This document shows, piece by piece, positions 24,404 to 35,839 of a DNA stretch of 64,000 nt. The position numbers and the translations under genes are program-made. The notes under the pieces were generated by a model. That model was not told the DNA's origin, made no database searches, and saw nothing but the letters and a program-made list of their open reading frames with translations. The stretch is from Paenibacillus phyllosphaerae (GTDB taxonomy: Bacteria > Bacillota > Bacilli > Paenibacillales > Paenibacillaceae). The stretch covers positions 428,808 through 492,807 of the forward strand of contig NZ_JACHXK010000005.1 in NCBI RefSeq assembly GCF_014192105.1, in the 5' to 3' direction. How positions within the stretch are numbered: the stretch's first letter is position 1; each line of letters begins with the position of its first letter.

Positions 24404-25177
24404 TTAATATTTTTTCAGAATCTCCATCATCCGGTCGTACTCTTCCCGGCTCAAATATTGCGCGATCAGCTGCTGCACATCCGTCATCTCGACTTCCGTA
24501 AGCCCTTCCTCCATCATCGTCGAGATGTTCTGCCACGCTTCTTGCGGCAGCTTGGTCATCATGACATTGAACAATTCGGCTTTGTCCGCATCGCTAATTT
24601 GGCTCTTGGCCGCATTGATTTCTTCCGTGGACATCGCCACGCCGCCCTCTGACGCCTCATCGAGCGCAGAAGCACCGTCATCCGCCGTAGCCCCGCTGTT
24701 CGCCTTCGTCCCCGTCCCGCCGCCGATATCCGTTACCGCGCCATCCGGCAGATCGCCGAAGGCATCGACTGCGAGCGGATCGCTGCCGCTATCCTCGTCC
24801 GCTGCCGGATCCGTTCCGCTGGCGGTCTCGTCAAGATCCGACGTAGGGCTTGTCGTAGTTCCGCTGCCGTCTACCGCCGTTTTCTCGCCGGTCTTGTCCT
24901 CATCAGCGGGATCTTCCGTCGCGGCCTTATCCGCAGGTTCATCCTTGTCCGTCTCAGCCGTCTGCGTCTCCTTCTCCTCCACCGGGTCAGCTCCCCATAA
25001 GCCGCCCCATACCCCGCTAAGCGCGACCGGCTGCACTTCGAGCGGCAGGTTGAACTGCTTCAGCAGCGTCTCCACGTAGCTGTTCACGATGTAACCCGTC
25101 GTCCAGATCGATAAGAAGCTGATGATTAATCCTGCCGCGACCGTCTTCCCTAACCAGCTTGCCATTTTCCAACCCAT
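24404..25177 (-). CDS. Hypothetical membrane-anchored protein with acidic low-complexity region
   Basis: 257 aa. One N-terminal span (about 10-30), then 150 residues dominated by Asp, Glu, Thr, Ser, Ala and Gly with no predicted fold, then a compact helical C-terminus (about 190-257: EEINAAKSQISDADKAELFNVMMTKLPQEAWQNISTMMEEGLTEVEMTDVQQLIAQYLSREEY). I do not recognise the family. The second in-frame ATG is chosen because GGAGG is 9 bases from it and touches the first. It sits between purA and the M23 gene; a cell-surface role is inference. Confidence 0.7.
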   Translation of the reverse strand: MGWKMASWLGKTVAAGLIISFLSIWTTGYIVNSYVETLLKQFNLPLEVQPVALSGVWGGLWGADPVEEKETQTAETDKDEPADKAATEDPADEDKTGEKTAVDGSGTTTSPTSDLDETASGTDPAADEDSGSDPLAVDAFGDLPDGAVTDIGGGTGTKANSGATADDGASALDEASEGGVAMSTEEINAAKSQISDADKAELFNVMMTKLPQEAWQNISTMMEEGLTEVEMTDVQQLIAQYLSREEYDRMMEILKKY

Positions 25178-25350
25178 TTTGATCATCCTCCGCGTGCGAA
25201 TGCACCGCCGTACCTCCTTGGGAGGGGCGCCTGCATCCCCAATTCATACTTCTTAGTATGCGCATCGCGGACTTGAACCATTCACCAGGCCTGGTTAAAA
25301 ATGTTACACCCTCCCCTCTATTGCCCTATCCGCTGATGCCCCCTGGACGC

Positions 25351-25380
25351 AAAAAAGAGCAGCGATTGCTCGCTGCTCTT
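25351..25380 (-). terminator. Terminator of purA
   Basis: AAGAGCAGCGA and TCGCTGCTCTT pair perfectly (11 bp, loop 4); the minus strand continues in a run of T. Confidence 0.92.
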
Positions 25381-25393
25381 ATCTTCTGATCGA

Positions 25394-26825
<1,432 letters not shown>

Positions 26826-26855
26826 GTCGCAACTTCGAACCACAAATAATTGATT

Positions 26856-28220
26856 TTATGAGGCCTGCCCCGGCTCTTGATGCGTCCGGTCCAAACTGAC
26901 GAATTTGTTGAAGCTCTTCAGGAACGCCAGCTCCACCGTCCCTACCGGACCGTTACGCTGCTTGGCGATAATGATCTCGATGATGTTCTTCTTCTCGGAT
27001 TCTTTATCGTAGTAGTCGTCACGGTATAAGAAGGCAACGATGTCGGCATCCTGCTCGATCGATCCGGATTCGCGAAGGTCGGACATCATCGGGCGCTTGT
27101 CCTGACGCTGCTCGACGCCACGGCTGAGCTGCGACAGCGCGATAACCGGCACCTCGAGCTCACGAGCGATCTGCTTCAGCGTACGGGAGATCTCGGAGAC
27201 CTCCTGCTGACGGTTCTCGCCGGCCTTGCCGCGGCCTTGGATGAGCTGCAAGTAATCGATCAGAATCATGCCGAGGCCCCGCTCCTTCTTCAGGCGGCGG
27301 CACTTGGCCCGGATGTCGGCGACCGTTATTCCCGGCGTATCGTCGATATAAATCTGAGCTTCCGACAAGGCACTGATCGCCATCGTCAGTTTCTCCCAGT
27401 CGTCTCCCTCCAGGTAACCCGTACGGAGCCGTCCCGCATCGACGTTCGACTCCGCGCAGATCATCCGGTTTACGAGCTGCACGGCGCTCATCTCGAGCGA
27501 GAAGATCGCGACCGTCTCCTTGGCGCGGACCCCGACGTTCTGGGCGATGTTCAGCGCGAAGGCCGTCTTACCTACGGAAGGACGGGCCGCCACGATGATC
27601 AAGTCATTGCGCTGGAAGCCGGCCGTCATTTTATCCAAATCGATGAATCCGGACGGAATCCCGGTCGATGTGCCTTTGTTCGAATACAGCTGCTCGACCT
27701 TCTCGAAGGCTTCCATGAGCACCTCGCGGATCGAGATGAATCCGCTGCTCGAACGGCGGTTGGACAGCTCGAGAATGCGCTGCTCGGCGTCGCTGAGCAT
27801 AAGGCCGATATCGTCGGCTGCCGCATAGCCGTTCGAGACGATCTGCGTCGCGGTGCGGATGAGCCGCCGCAAGAGCGACTTCTCTTCGACGATCTGCGCG
27901 TAGTAATCCACGTTCGCCGCCGTCGGAACGGCGTTGCCGAGCTTCGCCAAGTAGCTGACGCCGCCGACCTCTTCGAGCTGTTGTTTGCCTTGCAGATGGG
28001 CAGTCAGTGTGACAAGGTCGATCGGCTGATTCGCTTCCCCCAGCTCGATCATGGCTTCATAGATCAACTGGTGAGACGGCGTGTAGAAGTCTTCGCTGCG
28101 CAGCCGTTCCATCGTGGTAACCAGAGCCTCTGTCTGCAATAAGACAGCGCCCAGGACCGCTTGCTCGGCCTCTGTATTCTGCGGGGGTACACGGTCAAAC
28201 ATCAGCTGTTCTTCGCTCAT
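26856..28220 (-). CDS. dnaB: Replicative DNA helicase DnaB (DnaC of B. subtilis)
   Basis: 454 aa: N-terminal DnaB domain (about 10-115), then the RecA-like core with Walker A AARPSVGKTAF (211-221), Walker B MILIDYLQLI and the DnaB motif RQQEVSEISRTLKQIARELEVPVIALSQLSRGVEQR. A ring hexamer, it unwinds DNA at the fork. It starts 30 bp after rplI. RBS AAAGGAGACAAGCG. No intein or insertion. Confidence 0.98.
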   Translation of the reverse strand: MSEEQLMFDRVPPQNTEAEQAVLGAVLLQTEALVTTMERLRSEDFYTPSHQLIYEAMIELGEANQPIDLVTLTAHLQGKQQLEEVGGVSYLAKLGNAVPTAANVDYYAQIVEEKSLLRRLIRTATQIVSNGYAAADDIGLMLSDAEQRILELSNRRSSSGFISIREVLMEAFEKVEQLYSNKGTSTGIPSGFIDLDKMTAGFQRNDLIIVAARPSVGKTAFALNIAQNVGVRAKETVAIFSLEMSAVQLVNRMICAESNVDAGRLRTGYLEGDDWEKLTMAISALSEAQIYIDDTPGITVADIRAKCRRLKKERGLGMILIDYLQLIQGRGKAGENRQQEVSEISRTLKQIARELEVPVIALSQLSRGVEQRQDKRPMMSDLRESGSIEQDADIVAFLYRDDYYDKESEKKNIIEIIIAKQRNGPVGTVELAFLKSFNKFVSLDRTHQEPGQAS

Positions 28221-28250
28221 TGTTCGCTTGTCTCCTTTACCCTTAGAGTA

Positions 28251-28694
28251 TTATTCCTCCGCTGTCTGCACTTTAAGCGTTGCTTTCACTTCCGGATGCA
28301 GCTTCACGGGAACATTCGTGAATCCGATGGCGCGGATCGGCTCGGCGAGCTCGATTTTGCGCTTGTCGATCTTGTAGCCTTGCTTCTCGAGCGATTCGGC
28401 GATCTGCTTGCTCGTGATCGAGCCGAATACGCGGCCGCCTTCGCCGGCTTTCGTCTTCACGACGACGGTAAGTTCTCCGAGCTTCGCCGCGAGTGCCTGC
28501 GCATCTTCCTTCTCTTTCTCTTTGCGCTTCACTTCGGCTGCCTTCTGAATATCTAACGTCTTGAGGTTGCCTTCTGATGCAGGTTTCACTAAATTCTTAG
28601 GCAGCAAAAAATTCCGTACGTAGCCTTCCGATACTTCCTTAACCTCGCCCTTCTTGCCTTGGCCCTTTACGTCTTGCAAAAAGATTACTTTCAT
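28251..28694 (-). CDS. rplI: 50S ribosomal protein L9
   Basis: 147 aa, full length. [36 protein letters not shown] is the conserved L9 N-domain, joined by a long helix to the C-domain ([16 protein letters not shown]). It overlaps the gdpP stop by 4 bp, so the two are translationally coupled. Confidence 0.98.
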   Translation of the reverse strand: MKVIFLQDVKGQGKKGEVKEVSEGYVRNFLLPKNLVKPASEGNLKTLDIQKAAEVKRKEKEKEDAQALAAKLGELTVVVKTKAGEGGRVFGSITSKQIAESLEKQGYKIDKRKIELAEPIRAIGFTNVPVKLHPEVKATLKVQTAEE

Positions 28695-30652
28695 TCGAAT
28701 AACCCCTCTTCCTCATCAAGTTCTTGAAGCACCTGCTTCAGTCGATTGGACACCTCGGTGACCGTTCCTTCTATCTGAGCCGCCGCGTTGGTCAGATGAC
28801 CCCCGCCGCCCATGCGTTCCATAACGATTTGCACATTCATGTGCCCGAGCGAACGGGCGCTGACGCCGATCAGCCCGTCTTGCCGCTCCCCAATGACGAA
28901 GGAGGCGAGCACGTCGGTCATATTGAGCAGCGTATCCGCCGATTGCGCGATGAGCAGCTGGGAATACTTGCGCCCCGGCTCGGTCACAGCGATCGCCACA
29001 TGCTCGAACATAATCTCCGCATGCTTGATCATTTCGGCTTTCTTGATATATTCGGCCAAATCTTCCTTCAGCATCTTCTGGATCATCGACGTATCCGCCC
29101 CGCTTCGGCGCAAGAACGAAGCAGCCTCGAACGTGCGGGAGCCCGTACGCAGCGAGAAGCTCTTCGTGTCGACGGTAATCCCCGCAAGCAAAGCGGTCGA
29201 CTCCCTCACGTCGAGCACGACGCGGTCATGAATATACTGCAGCAGCTCGGTGACGAGCTCGCAGGTCGAGGAAGCATAAGGCTCCATGTAGACCAGAATC
29301 GCATTGTTGATGAATTCCTCGCCGCGACGGTGATGGTCGATGACGACGATCCGATCCGCCTGCTGTATCAGCCGCGGCTCCTTGACCATCGAAGCCTTGT
29401 GCGTATCGACGACGACGACCAGCGTACCGGAATCGATCAGGTTGGTCGCTTGATCCGGCGTAATGAACCGTTTGGCGAAACGTTCGTCTTCCTTCAGGTT
29501 CTCCATCATTTTCTGGATCGCCGGATTGATGCCCTCTAGCACGATGAACGCTTCCTTGTTGAACAGCTGAGCCGCCTTCATCACGCCGATCGCCGCGCCG
29601 ATTGCATCCATATCCGGCATCTTGTGGCCCATGATCACGAGATTGTCGCTTTCCTTGATCAGATCGCGCAGCGCATGCGCGACGACCCTTGCCCGCACGC
29701 GGGTACGCTTCTCCACCGCGTTGGACTTGCCGCCGTAGAACGACTGTCGCTGGCCAACCTTGACCGCTGCCTGGTCGCCTCCGCGCCCGAGCGCGATATC
29801 GAGGCTGGTCTGCGCCCATTGACCGAGCTCCACGATCGTCTCGGCGCCGGCCGCGAAGCCGATGCTGAGCGTCATCGGGATTTTCTGATCGCCGGTCATC
29901 TCCCGCACCTCGTCGAGAATGACGAAGCGCGACAGCTCCAGCTGCTTCAGCGTCCGCTGATCGGTGACGATCAGATAACGGTCACTGGTCAACCTTTTGA
30001 GATAAACCTGGAACTTCTGCGCCCATTCGGTAATCTCCGTCGTTACCTTGGAGAGGAGCATGCTGCGCTGCTGGTCATCCATTCCTTGGGTCACCTCTTC
30101 GAGGTTATCCATCATGACGATGCCAAGGGCGAGCTTCTCTTCCTCATACCTTCTGGCCAGCTCCCAGCGCTGCGTCACGTTGCGCACGTACAGCAGCCGC
30201 TCCTCGAAGCGGAACATCAACTCATAGATCGACGAACCGATGGCGACTTCCATCGTCCCTTCCTTGTCTTTCGCTTGCGTCAGTGCCGGGAACAGATCGG
30301 TTAACGAATCCCCGATCACCGACTCCCGCTCGAACATATCGGTCACGAACGAATTATGCCATTCCACGGTTTTCTCTTCATTATACAAAATAATGCCAAA
30401 CGGCAGGTCGCTGATCACTTCCGTGCCGGCCTTCTTCACGCGGTAAGACAGCGTCGCCAAATACGACTTCAGGTCACGCCGGAACGCCCGCTCCGCCATC
30501 CATGAGAAGGCGCCTACAGCGCCTGAGAGCACAAGCCCCAGCAGGCCGAGCTTCCACTCGAACCAAGCCAGGGCCACCGTCAGCAGCAGCATCAGCACGA
30601 ACGCCCACAAGTGGTGCATGCCGTGCCATCTTTTCATCAGAAACTTCGGCAT
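28691..30652 (-). CDS. gdpP: Cyclic-di-AMP phosphodiesterase GdpP
   Basis: 653 aa: two membrane spans (about 14-52), PAS-like domain, degenerate GGDEF domain, DHH domain with the Mn2+ motifs [11 protein letters not shown] and [11 protein letters not shown], and DHHA1 with [12 protein letters not shown]. It hydrolyses c-di-AMP to pApA, tuning osmotic balance and beta-lactam tolerance. Order DUF2232-gdpP-rplI-dnaB is the conserved Bacillus yybS-yybT arrangement. The ATG at 30652 is 19 bp from the DUF2232 stop. Confidence 0.95.
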   Translation of the reverse strand: MPKFLMKRWHGMHHLWAFVLMLLLTVALAWFEWKLGLLGLVLSGAVGAFSWMAERAFRRDLKSYLATLSYRVKKAGTEVISDLPFGIILYNEEKTVEWHNSFVTDMFERESVIGDSLTDLFPALTQAKDKEGTMEVAIGSSIYELMFRFEERLLYVRNVTQRWELARRYEEEKLALGIVMMDNLEEVTQGMDDQQRSMLLSKVTTEITEWAQKFQVYLKRLTSDRYLIVTDQRTLKQLELSRFVILDEVREMTGDQKIPMTLSIGFAAGAETIVELGQWAQTSLDIALGRGGDQAAVKVGQRQSFYGGKSNAVEKRTRVRARVVAHALRDLIKESDNLVIMGHKMPDMDAIGAAIGVMKAAQLFNKEAFIVLEGINPAIQKMMENLKEDERFAKRFITPDQATNLIDSGTLVVVVDTHKASMVKEPRLIQQADRIVVIDHHRRGEEFINNAILVYMEPYASSTCELVTELLQYIHDRVVLDVRESTALLAGITVDTKSFSLRTGSRTFEAASFLRRSGADTSMIQKMLKEDLAEYIKKAEMIKHAEIMFEHVAIAVTEPGRKYSQLLIAQSADTLLNMTDVLASFVIGERQDGLIGVSARSLGHMNVQIVMERMGGGGHLTNAAAQIEGTVTEVSNRLKQVLQELDEEEGLFE

Positions 30653-30671
30653 CGCTACTTCGCCCCTGTAC

Positions 30672-31574
30672 TCACGGTTTCTTGAACGCTCTGCGGATCG
30701 GAAATGCGGTATCGAATACCCCAATCATCGACAGTGGCGGGAATACGACGATGAGGGCTGCCAGCAGAATCGGAACGATCCGGTTCCAGCCGCGCTCATG
30801 TGCGACAAAGAAGAAAAATCCGATAGCTTGAATCGAGAAAGCCATCCGCATGAGCGGTGCCAGATTAAGCAGCGCGACGCCCAGGAACGAGCTGTTCTGA
30901 TCGGACACGACCATATCAGCTAAGAAAACGATGAGATAATAAAGAACGAAAATTCGCGGCAGCATCCACTCGCGGGCTGGCTGCAGCTTCGGTACCGTGT
31001 ACCCTGCCTTGGCAAGCGTCGGTCTTGCGATCGCATGCGTAATGACGGTGTACAGGAACGCGACGACGATGAGCGTCATTGGGATGGAGTGAATGAGCGT
31101 CTGGATGAAGGCATCCGTCACATCTGCGGTCATATACGCGGGCATCATGCCTTCCGCGCTTATGTTCGACATCGTCTGCCGCATCATATCGCTGATCTCA
31201 TCCAACATCGATACGCCAAACAGAATGTCGAATAGCACCAGTTCCAGCAGCAGCTCGCCGAGCAGCGTCAACATCGTCGCCGTCAGCACCTTGCGTGCCG
31301 TCGCCTGCTTCTTGTACAGATGACCCATTACGATGGCGGGCACCAAGAAGAACAAGCCGACGATAAGCGATGCGGGACCTAGCACAGCCAATGCGATGCC
31401 GTAGACAACCAGCATGTGAATAGCAAAAGCCTTTCTGGTTAATGACACGTACAGAATAACCGCCGGAACCATAATGACGATTACGCTCAGGACATTAAGC
31501 AGCGGAACTGCGATGGCTAGCAGCATTAGCAGCAGCAACGCGCTCCATACAATAGATTTCATGCCGGTTTTCAA
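30672..31574 (-). CDS. yybS: DUF2232 (YybS-like) membrane protein
   Basis: 300 aa with about eight hydrophobic segments and no soluble domain. It is first in the DUF2232-gdpP-rplI-dnaB group. Position and topology fit YybS, a family distantly related to ECF-type transporter components; its function is not established. I favour a TTG start at 31574 because AAGAGGTG is 6 bases upstream; an ATG 33 bp earlier has no good site. A role connected to c-di-AMP is only suggested by the neighbour. Confidence 0.8.
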   Translation of the reverse strand: MKTGMKSIVWSALLLLMLLAIAVPLLNVLSVIVIMVPAVILYVSLTRKAFAIHMLVVYGIALAVLGPASLIVGLFFLVPAIVMGHLYKKQATARKVLTATMLTLLGELLLELVLFDILFGVSMLDEISDMMRQTMSNISAEGMMPAYMTADVTDAFIQTLIHSIPMTLIVVAFLYTVITHAIARPTLAKAGYTVPKLQPAREWMLPRIFVLYYLIVFLADMVVSDQNSSFLGVALLNLAPLMRMAFSIQAIGFFFFVAHERGWNRIVPILLAALIVVFPPLSMIGVFDTAFPIRRAFKKP

Positions 31575-31693
31575 CCTGTTCACCTCTTGCAGCTTTAGGT
31601 TATGCAATTAAACTTTAATCCCCATTATACCATAAAACAAAGCGCAACTGAGAATGCGCGCCCTCCCGTGAGCCCCTTCAGCCTTGCTATGGC

Positions 31694-31729
31694 AAAAAGG
31701 CGCTCCGCGCGATGCGCGAGAACGCCCTT
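31694..31729 (-). terminator. Terminator of the amidohydrolase gene
   Basis: On the minus strand an imperfect GC-rich hairpin (AGGGCG...GCGCG/CGCGC...CGCCTT) runs into TTTTTGCC, about 25 bp past the stop at 31752. Confidence 0.75.
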
Positions 31730-31751
31730 GACTAGCCGGATGCGCTATTTG

Positions 31752-33809
31752 TCACGCTTCGATCATCCATGCGTCGCCGTCATTTTCGGCTTTCAATCCG
31801 ATGCCGGCGAGGAACGAGATCGGCACGAAGGCGCGGTCGCCGATCGAGAGCAGCTCCCCTTTTACCTCGCCGAATTGAGCTTCATATCCGCGTTGCAGCA
31901 TGAGCATCCCTTGCTTCGGCGCTTCGCTTGGCGTGCTCGCGCTCTGCGTGCCCGCTGCAGCGCTGCCTTGGGCAACCGTGAAGGTACTCGTCACTTTGTC
32001 CCACGTGAGCGAGTATCCATGCTCTCCGAGCGCCGCCAGATCGACGTAGCTGGCCTGATTGTAGGACAGCACCGGATAGCTCTTGCCTTCCCATTGCAGC
32101 GTGCTCGCTGCCGTCTGAGCGCCGACACGGACGAATTGGCTGCGCAGCGGCTCACCAAGGCGCGCTTTTTTGTTCAACTTGCCGTCTTCCAGCGCGACTT
32201 GCCCGGCCACAATCACCACATTGATCCCTGCCGACATCAAATCCGGCTGCTCCACCGTCGAACGGTCATTGATCGTGTTGTAATCGAAAATGACGATATC
32301 TGCGTCCATTCCTTTAGCGATCCGGCCCTTCTTGCGGAGCTCGGGCGCCTGCTTCTCCAGCCGCTGCGCCGGCATCAGGCTCAGCTTGGCGATACCGTCC
32401 ATCAAGGACATAACCTGCTGCTCGCGCACGTAGAGCCCGATTGCCCGCGCGAACGTCCCGGAAGCACGGGGGTGGTTGTTGTGGCCCGGCTCTAGAATCG
32501 CGTCGCTGCCGATCATCACGTACGGCGCCTTGAAGGCGTCGATGACCGCTTGCGGCGGAATCGCATAAGCGACGGCCAGCTTGCCTTCTTTCTGATATTG
32601 CCGGAAGGTCTGCTCGGTCAAGCGCTCCGTCGTGCCGGCAATCTGCAGATCATTGTACGAAATACGGAACCGGTCCTGCCAGCCCTCGTCGAATCGAGCC
32701 GAATTCAGGTAGGTACCCCAGTAATCGTACGGGTATGTACATGCGGTAATATCGTATCCCTGCGCCCTCGCCGCATCGATCAGGCTGAGCGCCTCCGTCA
32801 TCGAGAACGTTCCGCCCGTACTGTTAATATGGTCAATATGGACAGCCGCGCCCGTCTCTTCCGCGTAAGTAATCAATTCCTGCGTCCCTTCAAGCTCCGT
32901 TCCCGGTGCCTCTGCATCGGAATACCGCCCGTGAAAATACACCGGCACATTATACTCCTGCGCAAGCTCCATCAACGGAATAATCTCTTCCTTCGAGATG
33001 CCCGGCACATATTCCAGACTGAACGAGATCCCGAGAGCGCCGTTGTTGAGCGCATCTTCCGCCTGCTCGCGCAGCTTGGCGATCTGCTCCGGCTTCGCTG
33101 CCTCGTAACGGCTTAGCTTGAATTGGTTGCGCGCCTGCGTGTAGAAGAAGGAGGCGCCGAAGTTAACCGGGGGCATGTCCCGCTCATAATGCGCATACCA
33201 AGCCTTCGGGGTCGACGTGCCGCCATGCATCGCAATATTGGAGGTGACGCCATCGCCGATCTTTTGCCAGACGCCCAGCGGATTCGGGTCATAGGACAGA
33301 TTGTCGATGAAACCCGGCGATACGACGAGGCCGGTCGCGTCGATAACCTTCTTCCCTTGAAGCGGCTTGGCCGTCACGACCTCGATGGTGTCTCCGGTAA
33401 TGCCGACATTCAATCCTTCCTGATCCAGCTTGGTCTCCGGGTTAATGACACGTCCGCCGGTAATGACGATATCGTATTGCTTGGCGAGATCCGCTTCGGT
33501 CACCGTCTTCTCCAGTTCTGCGGCGGGATCAAGAGGCTGTACCTGCCCGCTACCGTCACTCTCTGCCTCAGGGATTCCGTCCTCACCCTCGTCAGCTTGT
33601 CCGGCGCCGCTCGTCCCATTACTTGCGCCAGATCCTTCGTTGTTTTCTGCCGTCTCATTCGGCTGCTGTTTCGGGGCAGAGCCGCCGTCTTGTAACAAGG
33701 AGTAAGCCAAATATCCGCCGAATGCGATAATAAGCACAACCGCAAGCGTCAACAGTCCGCGCATGGAGCCTCGGCCGCTGCTTCTCTTGCGTTCTTCATG
33801 ATTACTCAT
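31752..33809 (-). CDS. Secreted/membrane-anchored D-aminoacylase-like amidohydrolase
   Basis: 685 aa: N-terminal span (about 17-37), acidic Ser/Gly linker, amidohydrolase barrel (about 105-575, YDIVITGGRVINPETKLDQEG...VSPGFIDNLSYD), and a C-terminal domain resembling copper-amine-oxidase N-like/stalk repeats (YPVLSYNQASYVDLAALGEHGYSLTWDKVTSTFTV). Relatives are N-acyl-D-amino-acid deacylases acting outside the cell. The usual HxH after PGFID is replaced by NLS, so one metal site is missing; later His residues (HGRYSD, HIDHINSTGG, GSDAI) are present. Start supported by ACAGGAGG. Confidence 0.83.
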   Translation of the reverse strand: MSNHEERKRSSGRGSMRGLLTLAVVLIIAFGGYLAYSLLQDGGSAPKQQPNETAENNEGSGASNGTSGAGQADEGEDGIPEAESDGSGQVQPLDPAAELEKTVTEADLAKQYDIVITGGRVINPETKLDQEGLNVGITGDTIEVVTAKPLQGKKVIDATGLVVSPGFIDNLSYDPNPLGVWQKIGDGVTSNIAMHGGTSTPKAWYAHYERDMPPVNFGASFFYTQARNQFKLSRYEAAKPEQIAKLREQAEDALNNGALGISFSLEYVPGISKEEIIPLMELAQEYNVPVYFHGRYSDAEAPGTELEGTQELITYAEETGAAVHIDHINSTGGTFSMTEALSLIDAARAQGYDITACTYPYDYWGTYLNSARFDEGWQDRFRISYNDLQIAGTTERLTEQTFRQYQKEGKLAVAYAIPPQAVIDAFKAPYVMIGSDAILEPGHNNHPRASGTFARAIGLYVREQQVMSLMDGIAKLSLMPAQRLEKQAPELRKKGRIAKGMDADIVIFDYNTINDRSTVEQPDLMSAGINVVIVAGQVALEDGKLNKKARLGEPLRSQFVRVGAQTAASTLQWEGKSYPVLSYNQASYVDLAALGEHGYSLTWDKVTSTFTVAQGSAAAGTQSASTPSEAPKQGMLMLQRGYEAQFGEVKGELLSIGDRAFVPISFLAGIGLKAENDGDAWMIEA

Positions 33810-33851
33810 TCTAACGCCTCCTGTGTACACATCTGCATCGCTTGTTTTCAT

Positions 33852-33880
33852 AAAAAAAGCCGCCCTCACAGGAGGACGGC
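33852..33880 (-). terminator. Terminator of the CBS-domain gene
   Basis: On the minus strand GCCGTCCTC and GAGGGCGGC pair with one mismatch, followed by TTTTTTTA. Confidence 0.85.
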
Positions 33881-33941
33881 CTCATACCCTATTACCAACT
33901 GTTTCCTTTATCCTACTACGATGAAGTCGCCAACGCAAACG

Positions 33942-34379
33942 TTATCCGGCCGCGATTTCTTTCATGGGCAAGCCGCCGTTCACGATCGTCTTCTCGCAGT
34001 AATCGATAATATCGCTCCGGCGAACGATACCGATAAAGCGGTTCATATCATCGATAACGGGTACGAAATTCTGAACCTTCGCCAGCGTAATCAGGTCATC
34101 CATATTCGCATCGATACGTACGGCCTTATGCGCAAGGCGAAGCTGAACATCGGCTAGCTTCACCCGGTGGGTTTGCTCGAATGTCAGCTCGGGATTGTTC
34201 TTCATATGCCATAACAAATCGCCTTCCGTCACGGTGCCCGCATAACAACCATCCTGGTCCAGGATCGGTACAGCCGTGTAGCGATGATGCTCCATTCTCT
34301 CCAGCGTCTGCCTCAGCGTTGCTTCGAGCGGCAGACATACGACTTCTTGCTTCGGTAATAAGAAAAACGCAATATTCAT
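33942..34379 (-). CDS. Tandem CBS-domain protein
   Basis: 145 aa made of two CBS motifs (about 10-60, LRQTLERMEHHRYTAVPILDQDGCYAGTVTEGDLL, and 80-135, DDLITLAKVQNFVPVIDDMNRFIGIVRRSDIIDY). Stand-alone CBS pairs bind adenine nucleotides; some (CbpB/DarB) bind c-di-AMP. The nearby gdpP makes that attractive but it is inference. RBS GAAAGGAG. It has its own terminator. Confidence 0.85.
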   Translation of the reverse strand: MNIAFFLLPKQEVVCLPLEATLRQTLERMEHHRYTAVPILDQDGCYAGTVTEGDLLWHMKNNPELTFEQTHRVKLADVQLRLAHKAVRIDANMDDLITLAKVQNFVPVIDDMNRFIGIVRRSDIIDYCEKTIVNGGLPMKEIAAG

Positions 34380-34416
34380 GAAAGGATCTCCCTATTTCAT
34401 ATATAGTCGGCCTCTC

Positions 34417-34469
34417 GCGGCATTGGTTTGCGTTGCAAGCCGTAAGACTTGGAATGACGCATTGACCGC
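34417..34469 (-). repeat. Hairpin element, copy D
   Basis: Read on the minus strand: GCGG, internal AATGCGTCATTC, tip stem CAAG...CTTG, internal CAACGCAAACCAAT, CCGC. Tip and outer stems differ from other copies yet still pair. It lies between the LCP stop and the CBS gene. Confidence 0.75.
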
Positions 34470-34510
34470 CAGCTTAAGCCTTGGAGACATCCGATCCGTT
34501 CTGCTTCTAT

Positions 34511-35611
34511 TTAAGACTGCGTATGTTCGCTGACCGTCCCGCCGCTTCCCTTCGGCGATCCAGCAGGCGGTGTCTTCGGTTTATATTCATCCGGCAACGG
34601 CAGCTGACTGCTCTTCAAGGTTGGATCCAGCCAAGCCTCGATTAACGCATTCACAGCCGCCAAATCATTTTCATCGGCAAAATAATACCACGCCCCGCCT
34701 CTCGATTTACGATGCCCCTCCCCTTTTAAGGTATGGCTGTAGATCGTCCGCTGGTTCGATTTCAGCATGATTTTGGCCAAATCAATGATTTGGGTAGAAG
34801 TCAGATCGGTCGTAAAATTATCTCCCATTATGTCCATGAGTGCAGGTATTTTCGACCATTGATTGACTTGAGACGCCTTATCCATAATGGCATTCAAAAA
34901 TACTTGGTGTCTTTCCGTCCGGCTCCTATCTCCTCCCGCATCTTCGCGGTAACGGACATAATTGAGCGCGTCCTTGCCGTTGTACACATCCTGCCCTGCC
35001 TTGACGACGAACTTCTCATGGTCGGGATCATCATTCACGAGATCTTCCGTGATCGGCAGCGGGATGCCGCCTATCGCGTCAATGACGTTCCGGAATCCAT
35101 TGAAATTAATCGTCGCATAGTGATCCACGCGGGAGCCGAATAAGTTTTCTACCGTCTCCACCGACATCTTCGCGCCGCCGAATGCATAGGCATGCGTGAT
35201 TTTGTCTTCCCACGGATCACCATTCTTCTTCGTCTTGCCTACAATAGGAGTGTACGTGTCTCGCGGGATGGATACCATCAGAATGGTTCCGTCCTCCGGG
35301 CGAATGACGGTATAGATCATCGTATCCGACCGGCCGATCTCATCCTCGCGTTGATCAACGCCGAGCAGCAGCAACGATAGCGGCTCTTCCTTCTTGTAGG
35401 TGGCAATCGGTTTGGCTTCACGTCCAGTAAGCGGTTTGTAGGAGTGATCGAGCTTCTCCTTCACCTGATCGGCGAAGAACAGATCGAATCCCCATGACGC
35501 CAGCCGCGTACGATTGGCATATCCGGCAACGCCGGATACAAGAACGACAGCGAGCAGCGCAGCCACCCATTTCCATCTACGTGATGTACGTGCCTCTTGT
35601 TGTTGTGTCAT
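34511..35611 (-). CDS. LCP (LytR-CpsA-Psr) family wall-polymer ligase
   Basis: 366 aa: short cytoplasmic N-terminus, one span (about 15-31), then the LCP catalytic domain outside: LLLLGVDQREDEIGRSDTMIY, SIPRDTYTPI, ITHAYAFGGAKMSVETVENLFG, VDHYATINFNGF, LNYVRYREDAGGDRSRTERHQVFLNAI. The conserved Arg and Asp residues for pyrophosphate binding are present. It attaches teichoic acids or other polymers to peptidoglycan. The Pro/Lys-rich tail is not conserved. RBS GGAGTTAGGGG. Confidence 0.93.
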   Translation of the reverse strand: MTQQQEARTSRRWKWVAALLAVVLVSGVAGYANRTRLASWGFDLFFADQVKEKLDHSYKPLTGREAKPIATYKKEEPLSLLLLGVDQREDEIGRSDTMIYTVIRPEDGTILMVSIPRDTYTPIVGKTKKNGDPWEDKITHAYAFGGAKMSVETVENLFGSRVDHYATINFNGFRNVIDAIGGIPLPITEDLVNDDPDHEKFVVKAGQDVYNGKDALNYVRYREDAGGDRSRTERHQVFLNAIMDKASQVNQWSKIPALMDIMGDNFTTDLTSTQIIDLAKIMLKSNQRTIYSHTLKGEGHRKSRGGAWYYFADENDLAAVNALIEAWLDPTLKSSQLPLPDEYKPKTPPAGSPKGSGGTVSEHTQS

Positions 35612-35839
35612 GAATGGCTTAACCCCTAACTCCTTTATCTATATAAACGGATCGCCTTTAGTTTAAACGATATAGCCAAGACGAAAGTTACAACTTGGTA
35701 ACGATTGGATGCTTAAGGTTTGGTGAATCCCGCTGACAGTTTGTTCGATCGCGTGTCACTTGCCAAGCCTTGAGGGCATAGTTTGCCTTACTAACGAATA
35801 AGTAACACTAGGACATATTCGGGAAGGGAGACAAGTCTT

